Part shown: positions 52,688 through 60,277 of the stretch, one piece after another
Layout: every line of letters begins with the position of its first letter
Position numbering within the stretch: the first letter of the stretch is position 1
Source of the DNA: Calothrix sp. PCC 7103
Lineage (GTDB): Bacteria; Cyanobacteriota; Cyanobacteriia; Cyanobacteriales; Nostocaceae
Direction of reading: 5' to 3'
DNA length: 64,000 bases
Assembly: GCF_000331305.1 (NCBI RefSeq)
Contig: NZ_KB217478.1
Location: 1,115,366-1,179,365 of the forward strand
Program-made: the position numbers and the translations under genes
Notes under the pieces: model-generated
What the model was told of the DNA's origin: nothing
Seen by the model: only the letters and a program-made list of their open reading frames with translations
The model's database searches: none

Positions 52688-54097
52688 CTAAAACCACCAA
52701 GGGTCATGAATAGATTTTGTTTTAACCAAAAATGCTTTTTTGCGTAAAAATCTAGTAAGAGATGATGGTCCCATGCGCGAGTCACCTAAACCAGAAAGTT
52801 TAAAAGCATTTTTTTCACCTTCATGCATCATAGCTGTCAGTCCAGCATCATTGATACTAATTGCACCAGCATCTATATGCCTTCCAATTTCTATTGCTTC
52901 TGCTTGCGTTTCCGCAAAAACCGCAGCACTCAGCCCATAAATAGTATCATTTGCTAAAGAAATTGCTGACTCTACGGAAGAAAACGGCATTATTGGCATT
53001 ATCGGTCCAAATGTCTCTTCTGTCATCACCTTCATAGTATGGTTAACCTCCGTGAGAACCGTAGGACGACACCACCAACCACCTCCTAATTTTTCCACCT
53101 CTCCACCGCAATGAACTACGGCGCCTTTTTCCACAGCATCTTGTAAATGTTCTTGAATAATTACCGCTTGTCTAGAGGGAATTATTGGACCAATTTCCCC
53201 GCTTTCTAAATCGGGATAAGCTAATTGTAGGCTTTGGGATTTTTGTACTAATTGTTTAACAAACTGCTCAAAAATAGATTCTGCAACATAAATTCTTTCT
53301 ATTGAAAGACAAGACTGTCCAGTATTAACCACCGAACCCCATAAAATACCAGAAGTTGCTAAATCTAGATTTGCCGAAGGTAAAACTATTGCTGGGTCTT
53401 TTCCTCCTAATTCTAAAAAAGCTGGAATAAAAGATGTTGCAGCAGCTTGAGCCACTTTTTTACCAGTTCCTAGGCTACCAGTAAAACATATCAAGTCTAC
53501 ATTTTCGACTAAGAAAGCCCCTGTTACACCATCTCCCTCAACAAAAGTTAATATATCTTTTAATATCGAAACATTATTAACTGCCGTCATTAAAGGTTTG
53601 ATGAAACGAGGTGCAATTTCGCTTGGCTTAATAATTACAGCACAACCAGCCAATAAAGCAGGAATCGCATCAATAGTAGATAGTAACAGAGGAAAATTCC
53701 AAGGACTAATTACCCCAACCAGTTGATAGGGTACTGTTGTTTGTTGCAATTGAATAAAGGGAATCGACGTATCTTTGAGAGTTTCTTGCAATATCTTCGG
53801 TCCTAATTGAGACCATCTATCGATACTACTGAGAAAAGAATCTACTTCTAGATTAGAAATTGACAATCTTCCTGTATCATCAACCAAAGCAGAAACAAGC
53901 TTATCACGCAACGTCAATATCTCTTGCTTCCATTGTTGTAACGCTTCTACCCGCTTTTCAACACCAAGTTGCAGCCAAAGACTCTGCCCTCTCCGCAAGC
54001 GATTACACTCCTGTGCTAAGAAATATTGCGATGGCGGTATAATTACGTAATCAGACTCACCCGTGCGCGGGTTGCGAACTTCTATTGATTTAGACAT
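52688..54097 (-). CDS. Aldehyde dehydrogenase family protein
   Basis: A 469-residue NAD(P)-dependent aldehyde dehydrogenase that oxidises an aldehyde to an acid or CoA-free product. Motifs are intact: Rossmann VVGVISPWNFPLLLSTI-like segment (Asn present), FLELGGKDPAIVLPSANLDL with the general-base Glu, and NTGQSCLSIERIYV with the catalytic cysteine (about residue 265). EETFGPIMPIMPF is the C-terminal family motif. It is separated from the nitrilase-like gene by five bases. Of the seven proteins, it is the one with a plainly intact active site. Confidence 0.94.
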   Translation of the reverse strand: MSKSIEVRNPRTGESDYVIIPPSQYFLAQECNRLRRGQSLWLQLGVEKRVEALQQWKQEILTLRDKLVSALVDDTGRLSISNLEVDSFLSSIDRWSQLGPKILQETLKDTSIPFIQLQQTTVPYQLVGVISPWNFPLLLSTIDAIPALLAGCAVIIKPSEIAPRFIKPLMTAVNNVSILKDILTFVEGDGVTGAFLVENVDLICFTGSLGTGKKVAQAAATSFIPAFLELGGKDPAIVLPSANLDLATSGILWGSVVNTGQSCLSIERIYVAESIFEQFVKQLVQKSQSLQLAYPDLESGEIGPIIPSRQAVIIQEHLQDAVEKGAVVHCGGEVEKLGGGWWCRPTVLTEVNHTMKVMTEETFGPIMPIMPFSSVESAISLANDTIYGLSAAVFAETQAEAIEIGRHIDAGAISINDAGLTAMMHEGEKNAFKLSGLGDSRMGPSSLTRFLRKKAFLVKTKSIHDPWWF

Positions 54098-54102
54098 GAG
54101 AC

Positions 54103-55125
54103 TTAAATAATACCAAGTTTAATTAAACGCTCAATAGTTTCTTGCTGAGTTTTAATAAAATGACTACGATTGACTTCTTGATTTAGCATAGTATTTGCTG
54201 GGTAAAATTGCGACTGTCGGTAACTTTCTGCATAAGCATCGAGTCGCTGACGTGAGAGTACATTAAATATCCCTGGACGGTGACGATAACGACGTAATGC
54301 AGCTAAGTCTATTTCCGCGAATGCTGCCATACTTTCACCTGAACCTGTCTCAGCTAATACTAGACCGCGATAATCAATTATTTTTGAACCACCATCAGTA
54401 GAAGAAGCTGGAAGCGCTGTATTTGTAATTCCCCCACTATTAGCGGAAACTACGTAAGCTATATTTTCTACGGCACGAGAAATTTTCGCTGCTTCCTTTG
54501 GGGCACGTTCTTTGCCGTATATCTCTGAGGTGTGGTGGAGAAAGACCTCTGTCCCTCGCATCATAAAACATCGAGCTAGTTCTGGAAATAAAATCTCGTC
54601 AGAAGCAATGGCTGCTAAATTACCAATTGCTGTTTTTGCTACAGGAAAAACTCCATCCAAACCGTAACAATCTAAATATTTATCCCAAACGTCGTGCGGT
54701 GTCGGAGCATACATAGAATTGAGGCGCCGATAGCGCAAGACAATTGAACCAGATGGGTCAATAACAAAACAGGTCTGAAAATATAAATTAGGGAAATTAG
54801 GGTCAAGTTCGTAAGCGTTACCAGCTAAAAAAATCTGATGTTTTTGGGCAATTTTTCCTAAACTTTCATATTCAGCCCCATTCATTTCCAAACAAGCTTT
54901 GTCTTGCCAAACCTCAAAAGACTCCCCCATAGGGAAACCAGTTAGAAAGTATTCTGGTAGAACTATTAAACGACAATCGAAACCAATAAAAGCAAGACTA
55001 ACAGGTATTTGTTGTGCTAAACGGTTGATACTTTTTTGCATTAAATCACGGGCTTCTTGACGGTCAGCAGCCAAATTGACCGCATGACAAGTCATTTGCA
55101 ACGCTAAAACTCTGTAAGATTCCAT
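54103..55125 (-). CDS. Nitrilase-superfamily protein lacking canonical Cys and Lys
   Basis: A 340-residue carbon-nitrogen-hydrolase-fold protein, first in the seven-gene operon. The catalytic Glu region RLIVLPEYFLTGFPMGESFE is intact. The segment that normally has the catalytic Lys (YRK) reads VLRYRRLNSMYAP, with Arg. The segment that normally has the nucleophilic Cys reads IGNLAAIASDEILFPELAR, with Ser at the cysteine position. A canonical nitrilase or amidase mechanism is therefore doubtful. I recall similar Ser-containing homologues in other bacteria, so this is probably a subfamily rather than a mutation. Confidence 0.88.
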   Translation of the reverse strand: MESYRVLALQMTCHAVNLAADRQEARDLMQKSINRLAQQIPVSLAFIGFDCRLIVLPEYFLTGFPMGESFEVWQDKACLEMNGAEYESLGKIAQKHQIFLAGNAYELDPNFPNLYFQTCFVIDPSGSIVLRYRRLNSMYAPTPHDVWDKYLDCYGLDGVFPVAKTAIGNLAAIASDEILFPELARCFMMRGTEVFLHHTSEIYGKERAPKEAAKISRAVENIAYVVSANSGGITNTALPASSTDGGSKIIDYRGLVLAETGSGESMAAFAEIDLAALRRYRHRPGIFNVLSRQRLDAYAESYRQSQFYPANTMLNQEVNRSHFIKTQQETIERLIKLGII

Positions 55126-55177
55126 ATTGTTAGCTTTTATATTGCGTGTAGTCTTATATTAAAGGACATAATGTAAA

Positions 55178-55202
55178 AACCCGGTTATATGTGAACCGGG
55201 TT
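55178..55202 (-). terminator. Rho-independent terminator
   Basis: AACCCGGTT-ATATGTG-AACCGGGTT is a nine-pair stem. On the minus strand it is followed by TTTTTAC. It lies 45 bases after the stop of the small TTG-started gene and before the nitrilase-like gene, so that operon needs its own promoter or read-through. Confidence 0.8.
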
Positions 55203-55246
55203 ATGTATCGATTTGAACTAGCTGTGTATTTATGGGAGATAGATGT

Positions 55247-55423
55247 TTAACTTTCAGTAAGTAGGGTAGGTACTTCTTGACTAGGCGCCTCTGATAATGT
55301 TTCTGTTAAAGGTGGTTTGATTTTCTCTGCTCTGTCAGTGAGTAGGGTTGACAGCAACTTTGGTAATACAATGCAAATAGTTGCACTAAAGAGTGTTAGG
55401 AGTAAACCCTCTGTCAAATTCAA
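55247..55423 (-). CDS. Small single-helix membrane protein with TTG start
   Basis: A 58-residue protein encoded from a TTG at 55423, with an excellent ribosome-binding site (AAGGAG, about seven bases upstream). The hydrophobic helix LLLTLFSATICIVLPKLLST spans about residues 7-26, followed by a polar tail ending VPTLLTES. The helix matches that of the neighbouring gene (LLTLVSTITCLVLPRMVSMI), so the two are paralogues. A rho-independent terminator follows. No family known to me fits. No ATG start exists in this frame. Confidence 0.7.
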   Translation of the reverse strand: MNLTEGLLLTLFSATICIVLPKLLSTLLTDRAEKIKPPLTETLSEAPSQEVPTLLTES

Positions 55424-55430
55424 AGCCTTT

Positions 55431-55436
55431 CTCCTT
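55431..55436 (-). promoter_or_regulatory. Ribosome-binding site deciding a TTG start
   Basis: AAGGAG on the minus strand, about seven bases before the TTG at 55423. It is the main reason to accept the non-ATG start of the small gene. Confidence 0.7.
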
Positions 55437-55578
55437 TTTTTTATAATTTGTTCTATTTATTAAGTGTGCAGCATATTGATGAATACGTGTTCAACTGAAT
55501 GTTTGAAATTTCTTCTGATAATCATAAGTTTCACTTAACATAAAGTTTTGTAAACATAAATTAAAATAATATTAAAAA

Positions 55579-55608
55579 GGGAGATACTGCCCCTTGTAGG
55601 CAATCTCC
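55579..55608 (-). terminator. Rho-independent terminator
   Basis: On the minus strand GGGGAGATTGCC and GGCAGTATCTCCC form a long stem with one mismatch zone, followed by CTTTTTAATATT. It ends the transcript of the 85-residue small-protein gene 14 bases after its stop. Confidence 0.82.
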
Positions 55609-55621
55609 CCATCAAGTTGTT

Positions 55622-55879
55622 CTACAAATTTGGAGAACATCTCTCGCAGAAGTGCGGGCTGAATTTACATGATGGAGTGGTTTTCAAGGTATAGGTAGCA
55701 CAGAATGGAAAACTGCTAACCTTGGGCTTATGCTTTTGTTTTTCTTTTTGAAGAACAAGAACTCGACTTTGTTTTATTGATTGATTGCCAAGAGCCAAAA
55801 TCATTGAAACCATTCGCGGCAACACAAGGCAAGTAATTGTGCTGACCAAAGTTAGTAATATGATATCTATTGAATTCAT
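55622..55879 (-). CDS. Small membrane protein, paralogue of the adjacent TTG-started gene
   Basis: An 85-residue protein starting at the ATG at 55879, preceded by AGAGG at good distance; the longer frame to 55957 has no ribosome-binding site. Residues 5-26 form a membrane helix (IILLTLVSTITCLVLPRMVS) alike to that in the next small gene. The tail is longer and basic, with four cysteines near the end (FPFCATYTLKTTPSCKFSPH, FCERCSPN), which could bind metal. It has its own terminator. Function unknown; both lie upstream of the seven-gene operon on the same strand. Confidence 0.72.
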   Translation of the reverse strand: MNSIDIILLTLVSTITCLVLPRMVSMILALGNQSIKQSRVLVLQKEKQKHKPKVSSFPFCATYTLKTTPSCKFSPHFCERCSPNL

Positions 55880-56228
55880 GTCTGGTTTACCTCTTAATGA
55901 ATCGTAGTAGGCTGTGTACCTTAAGATTTTAGGTTTTAGACCTTGGGCGAAAAACAACTCAAGACCTAAAATTCAAAATCTAAAATAGATGTGCGCTGCG
56001 GTCGTTCAGAGGGCAAAAACCCGTCTCTTTTTTGAAAGCAGGTTTTGAAGCATCACTGTTTCTTTATATCAGCCTAACACAACATAGAGTTTAATCAATA
56101 GGTGCATTTATTTTGATGTGGAGAAGTCAATGCAAGAAGTTGTGTCTTTTTAAGTAAGTGATGCTAACTCTGATGTGGAATATGCTGGAAACAGTATTAA
56201 TTTAATTTTTAGGTAATAGTAGGGTGAG
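55880..56228. other. Intergenic region with no clear feature
   Basis: About 350 bases between the small-protein gene and a decayed ORF. It should carry the promoter of the small-protein gene. A GCAAAAACCCGTCTCTTTTT and AAGCAGGTTTT pairing (about 56014-56050) is too weak to call. Confidence 0.4.
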
Positions 56229-56480
56229 ATGGTTATGGTAAAAACATATAATGACCCAAATTTCTTGGTGAATATAGTTTGCGCTCTAGTGAATTGGCGA
56301 AGCATTTAGTTGATTATTCAGATGTTGAGACACTGAGCGAAATATGGCGTGAAGTAGCAAAGCGATGTTAGGCATGTGGTTGCAGTTAATGAGCCTCATG
56401 CGAAACCAGAAGTTGTTTTAACTTACACTCAATTAAATCAAAAAAATCAGTGTTTTGCGGCTGTTTACACGCTTTCTTGA
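56229..56480 (+). pseudogene. Decayed ORF with two frameshifts
   Basis: Joining three frames gives a coherent protein-like text: MVMVKTYNDPNF, then LGEYSLRSSELAKHLVDYSD and VETLSEIWREVAKRC, then HVVAVNEPHAKPEVVLTYTQ and LNQKNQCFAAVYTLS to a TGA at 56478. The joins are near 56262 and 56370. The composition of the pieces is protein-like, but I do not recognise a family. A further fragment around 56545-56614 (LDLFRRELKREVQNLPG) may be another remnant. Confidence 0.5.
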
Positions 56481-56802
56481 TGGCGCCTTCAGCTATGTAT
56501 ACAAAAAGACAATGTTACACTGGCAGGCAGCCAAAAAATAAACTTGGAGAGTAAAATAATCCTGGATTTATTTCGTCGAGAACTTAAGCGAGAGGTGCAA
56601 AATCTTCCTGGCTAACGTCCGGACGACCGTATAGGTGCCTGCTCGGTTAATTTTAGAGCCATTTTCGACAAAAAATGGTTTAATGACACAAACATTAAAG
56701 GTGAGGCGCCATGTTGTAATGGAACGTCCCAGACGATACTATTAACAAGATGTTCGCCCTCACCTCCACAACTGTTAACTAACGAGTGAACGTGAAAACT
56801 TT
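56481..56802. other. Upstream region of the ylqD-like gene
   Basis: Contains the small open fragment LDLFRRELKREVQNLPG (about 56560-56614) and otherwise non-coding sequence, including two GGCGCC sites. It probably holds the promoter of the ylqD-like gene. No terminator or RNA gene was recognised. Confidence 0.4.
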
Positions 56803-57249
56803 ATGGATGTCTCCAAGCAACTACTATTAAAGCGTGCTGTCAACGTCAAAGCGATTGTTACGACGCTTTGGAAAGAAGAAGTACAGCAGCAACTTCAAGG
56901 TCAAATAATCCAAATTGACCAACAGCTACAACAACTCGATGTTCAAGGACAGCGGGCAATAGCAGAAATTCAAAAACAAGGTTTGCAACCACCTGGACCA
57001 CAAACCTTACAGCAAATAGATAATATCCAAGCGCAAGTCAACGAAAAGAAAAGTGAACTGCTAGAACAAAAGAACCAAAGCTTGCAAAATCTCCAACAAG
57101 TTCAGCTATTGGAACTCGACCAAGAAGTAAATCAATTCCAAATGGAAGGTTTCTTCCGTGTTGAACCAGGAGATAACTTAATTAGTAAGTTACAAGTTGA
57201 AGTAGTCATCCGTGATGGAGTCGTCGAAGAAATTCGCGGAGACATCTAA
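56803..57249 (+). CDS. ylqD: YlqD family protein
   Basis: A 148-residue protein of the YlqD (DUF2869) family. It has a short beta start (LLLKRAVNVKAIVTTLWKEE), a long coiled-coil middle (about residues 25-110, Gln-rich: QIIQIDQQLQQLDVQGQRAI) and a C-terminal beta part FFRVEPGDNLISKLQVEVVI and VVEEIRGD. The function is unknown; in cyanobacteria it is a conserved soluble protein. An inverted repeat follows its stop. Confidence 0.9.
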   Translation: MDVSKQLLLKRAVNVKAIVTTLWKEEVQQQLQGQIIQIDQQLQQLDVQGQRAIAEIQKQGLQPPGPQTLQQIDNIQAQVNEKKSELLEQKNQSLQNLQQVQLLELDQEVNQFQMEGFFRVEPGDNLISKLQVEVVIRDGVVEEIRGDI

Positions 57250-57260
57250 GAAAGTAAAAA

Positions 57261-57328
57261 GTGCTGAGTGCTGAGTATGGTTAAGAGTTAGGAGTTAGGA
57301 ATTAAGGATATTACTCAGCACTCAGCAC
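57261..57328. repeat. GTGCTGAGTGCTGAGTA inverted repeat
   Basis: GTGCTGAGTGCTGAGTA (57261-57277) and TACTCAGCACTCAGCAC (57312-57328) form a perfect 17-pair stem around a 34-base loop of GAGTTAGGAGTTAGGAATTA-type sequence. It lies between convergent genes and could end transcription from both sides. Confidence 0.85.
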
Positions 57329-57331
57329 CTT

Positions 57332-57823
57332 CTACTCACCACTTTTTTCGTTGCTATTTCGTTTTCCCACCCAGACTATTTGCCACATAGGAGGAGAGGT
57401 AGCGAGTATTGTGCGTCCAAAAGTGCTGAGTTCGACACGGTAGCGAACTGCATCGCGAGAGTTTTTTACTAGGTCGTTTTGAGTAATTGTTACCAAAGCT
57501 TGATTGGGTTGTGGGTAAGCAACCTCGACTTTTCGGGGTTTACGCTCGATACCATTTGTATCAAATGCTTCCATTGCTAGCGAGGCAGGGTCTGTACCTT
57601 GGAGCGCGGATTTGATACTTTCTAAAGGTATCTTTTTATATTTTGCGCGTTCCGGGTTTGCTGCGATGTCAGCTTCTGTTGCCACAGGGGGTTGCTGCGC
57701 TTGTGCGTTCTGATTGGTGTAAACCAGTGGGGATGAATTAGAATTGTTAAAAACAACGCCAGCGCTGATTGTGGCAAAGATACTGAGTATCAGAATAAAA
57801 ACTATCTTTGACTTTGCCGACAT
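57332..57823 (-). CDS. Secreted or membrane-anchored protein of unknown function
   Basis: A 163-residue protein with an N-terminal signal or anchor (MSAKSKIVFILILSIFATIS), starting at the ATG at 57823; the frame upstream is not needed. A Gln-rich stretch (NQNAQAQQPP) is followed by a compact domain: TEADIAANPERAKYKKIPLE, EVAYPQPNQALVTITQNDL and AVRYRVELSTFG. The pattern is that of a small periplasmic protein conserved among cyanobacteria; I know of no function. Its C-terminal codons end next to the inverted repeat. Confidence 0.75.
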   Translation of the reverse strand: MSAKSKIVFILILSIFATISAGVVFNNSNSSPLVYTNQNAQAQQPPVATEADIAANPERAKYKKIPLESIKSALQGTDPASLAMEAFDTNGIERKPRKVEVAYPQPNQALVTITQNDLVKNSRDAVRYRVELSTFGRTILATSPPMWQIVWVGKRNSNEKSGE

Positions 57824-58068
57824 AACAAAAACGTGTGTGTGAGAAGGTTTAGTTATCAACTTTGCATTTTAAGTCTATATACAGCATTTCCTCCGGTCGT
57901 TTTATAACTTTTATATATAAATCACACTTTGGGGAGAGAGTTCAGGAAAAAAGGCTTATACAAAATTTATAGACATAAACATTATTAAGATGGTTCCTCG
58001 TGCGAAGAAGCAAGCTACAATTCGATTTGGCACAATTTATAATTTATCGATTAACCTAACCACACAAG

Positions 58069-59361
58069 ATGAGCATTTACGAAGTATTCATGCCCGCACT
58101 TAGTTCCACCATGACCGAAGGCAAGATTGTTTCCTGGGCAAAATCACCCGGTGACAAAGTGGAAAAAGGCGAAACTGTGGTGGTTGTCGAGTCTGATAAA
58201 GCTGATATGGATGTAGAATCCTTCTATGAGGGATACCTTGCCCATATCATAGTTCAAGCTGGTGATTCGGCGCCTGTTGGGGAAGCGATTGCTTTTATTG
58301 TTGAAACCGAAGCGGAAATTGCAACTGCGGCAGCACAAGCAAAATCAACCGCACAACCTGTTGCACAACCTGTTGCAGCAACAAACGGCGCCAGTGCAAC
58401 CGCAACTGCACAAACCACAACAGCAAACTCTAACGGCTCAAACCATCGCGAAGGTAGGGTTGTAGCTTCACCACGCGCTAAGAAATTAGCAAAAGAGCTA
58501 AAAGTCGAGTTAGATAAAATTACTACTGGTAGTGGTCCTTTCGGTCGTATTATTGCTGCCGATATAGAAGCTCTTGCAGGCAAAGTTCCAACAACAGCTC
58601 CTGTGGTTGCTCCTGTTGAAACACCAGTCTACACACCTGCACCAGTTGCGAAAACAACTCCAGCACCAGCACCTGTTTCAGCAGTGCCAGGAACAACAAC
58701 ACCATTTAACACGTTGCAAAACGCTGTTAACAGGAGTATGGTTGCGAGTTTAGCAGTTCCAGTTTTCCGTGTAGGCTACACTATCACCACTGACGCTCTC
58801 GACAAACTCTACAAACAGCTTAAATCTAAAGGTGTGACAATGAGCGCGCTGCTAGCTAAAGCTGTAGCGGTAACACTACAAAAACATCCTTTATTAAATG
58901 CTAGTTACTCTGACTCCGGAATTGTGCATCACTCTGGCATTAATATAGCTGTTGCAGTTGCAATGGACGATGGTGGGTTAATTACACCAGTATTGCAAAA
59001 CGCCGACCAAATAGATATATATTCGCTATCACGTAACTGGAAGTCGTTGGTAGAACGTGCGCGTGCGAAACAACTTCAACCCGATGAGTATAGTACAGGT
59101 ACCTTTACTATTTCTAATTTAGGAATGTTTGGTGTTGATACATTCGACGCTATCTTACCACCTGGAACTGGTTCGATACTAGCAATCGGCGCCTCGCGTC
59201 CTCAAATAGTTGCAACAGAGAACGGGATGTTTGGTGTGAAGCAGCAAATGCAAGTCAATATTACCTGTGACCACCGTATTATATACGGCGCCCATGCAGC
59301 AGCCTTTCTGAAAGACTTGGCATCGTGCATCGAAACCAACACACAATCGTTGACTATGTAA
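58069..59361 (+). CDS. pdhC: Pyruvate dehydrogenase E2 (dihydrolipoamide acetyltransferase)
   Basis: A 430-residue E2 enzyme. It has a lipoyl domain (residues 2-77; lipoylated Lys in VVVESDKADMDVES), an Ala/Thr-rich linker (about 85-120), a peripheral-subunit-binding domain (RVVASPRAKKLAKELKVELD, about 130-165), another Pro-rich linker and the catalytic domain (about 210-430) ending CDHRIIYGAHAAAFLKDL. The DHR-x-x-Y-G form, with Tyr for the usual Asp, is what cyanobacterial E2 proteins show. It makes acetyl-CoA in the cytoplasm. In cyanobacterial annotation it is sometimes called odhB. Confidence 0.95.
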   Translation: MSIYEVFMPALSSTMTEGKIVSWAKSPGDKVEKGETVVVVESDKADMDVESFYEGYLAHIIVQAGDSAPVGEAIAFIVETEAEIATAAAQAKSTAQPVAQPVAATNGASATATAQTTTANSNGSNHREGRVVASPRAKKLAKELKVELDKITTGSGPFGRIIAADIEALAGKVPTTAPVVAPVETPVYTPAPVAKTTPAPAPVSAVPGTTTPFNTLQNAVNRSMVASLAVPVFRVGYTITTDALDKLYKQLKSKGVTMSALLAKAVAVTLQKHPLLNASYSDSGIVHHSGINIAVAVAMDDGGLITPVLQNADQIDIYSLSRNWKSLVERARAKQLQPDEYSTGTFTISNLGMFGVDTFDAILPPGTGSILAIGASRPQIVATENGMFGVKQQMQVNITCDHRIIYGAHAAAFLKDLASCIETNTQSLTM

Positions 59362-59392
59362 CATTACTTAAGATAGCGCTAATTTGAATTTA

Positions 59393-59423
59393 TTAAGCTC
59401 GGTTTTACTCTTAACCGAGCTTA
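59393..59423 (+). terminator. Rho-independent terminator after pdhC
   Basis: TAAGCTCGGTT-TTACTCTTA-AACCGAGCTTA-type stem of about eleven pairs, followed by TTATTTTATAT. It lies 31 bases after the pdhC stop codon. Confidence 0.82.
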
Positions 59424-59512
59424 TTATTTTATATAAGTTAATATATTTGATATATTTGCTTACTTCAAAAAAAATAGCTGCAAGTTTTGCAGGTTTGTCG
59501 AGCAGTTGAATT

Positions 59513-59616
59513 ATATCATGTCCGGGAGCGTAACCATAATAAAATCATTGTAGAGACGCGATTAATCGCGTCTCTACGTGACGTGGTAATTATGGGTAAT
59601 CAACCGGACATGATAT
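59513..59616. mobile_element. MITE-like element with nested palindrome
   Basis: A 104-base element with terminal inverted repeats ATATCATGTCCGG (59513-59525) and CCGGACATGATAT (59604-59616). The inverted match goes on imperfectly inward (ACCATAAT / ATTATGGGT). The centre is the perfect palindrome TAGAGACGCGATTAATCGCG plus TCTCTA (59551-59576), which by itself occurs at 14751 and 17627. It has no coding capacity. The layout fits a miniature transposable element that has captured, or been entered by, the palindrome. Confidence 0.75.
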
Positions 59617-59623
59617 TATAGTT

Positions 59624-60214
59624 TTAATCACGGTAAACAGTTTTACCATCACCAGGTAATATTGTTAGCGACCGAGGACTAATTTTTTCTCCAACGGAAA
59701 CCTCAATATCTCCATCCCAAATTTCAATTGATAGAATTTTTCCATCCGCGCTTTCATAGTCAAAATATCCACATCTTTCTGCTTTCCGTTTCATGGTAAA
59801 GCCAGTACGTGTCATTCTGGCTTTACCATAATCTACACGTGTATATATTTCTCCAGCAAAGGTTAATTTTGGTGGTGGGTCTTTACTTACATCAAGTTGG
59901 TTTGTTGGTTCTAGTAGTGCGACTTCAACACGGTCATCTTCTTCTACAGATAACCAGACTATTTTATCTTTGTCTTGTAGTAAATATTCGTACCAGTAAT
60001 AGGCGCCTTCTTGATAAGTCAATCTACCTTCAACCACCCAATCAATACCCATGTGCTGAACTATATCACCTATTTTTAAATCAAATATAGTAGTATTTAC
60101 TGGCGCCAGTTTTTGATTAGATATGTTTGGTTTTAATAAGTTGAATATTTGTTTGCGCTGTGCGTAGATAATTACGACACTGACTGCGATAATGGCTAGG
60201 GTTATATATAACAT
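59624..60214 (-). CDS. DUF4178 domain membrane-anchored protein
   Basis: A 196-residue protein with one N-terminal helix (residues 2-18) and a DUF4178 domain (about 45-190): FDLKIGDIVQHMGIDWVVEG, WYEYLLQDKDKIVWLSVEED, GYFDYESADGKILSIEIWDG. The ATG at 60214 starts the helix; the frame to 60250 is not needed. DUF4178 genes are regularly found beside membrane spermidine-synthase-like genes, as here (63-base gap). The biochemical role is unknown. Confidence 0.87.
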   Translation of the reverse strand: MLYITLAIIAVSVVIIYAQRKQIFNLLKPNISNQKLAPVNTTIFDLKIGDIVQHMGIDWVVEGRLTYQEGAYYWYEYLLQDKDKIVWLSVEEDDRVEVALLEPTNQLDVSKDPPPKLTFAGEIYTRVDYGKARMTRTGFTMKRKAERCGYFDYESADGKILSIEIWDGDIEVSVGEKISPRSLTILPGDGKTVYRD

Positions 60215-60277
60215 TTTTTTTAAATCCTGATGTGTAAGAATATTTACCACAAAGGCGCAGAGGTAACAGAGGAGAAG

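Noticed and set aside
56620-56780. Possible structured RNA before ylqD
   Set aside because: A few short complementary stretches exist (GGTGAGGCG, CCCTCACC), but no stable extended stem or known RNA motif could be traced.
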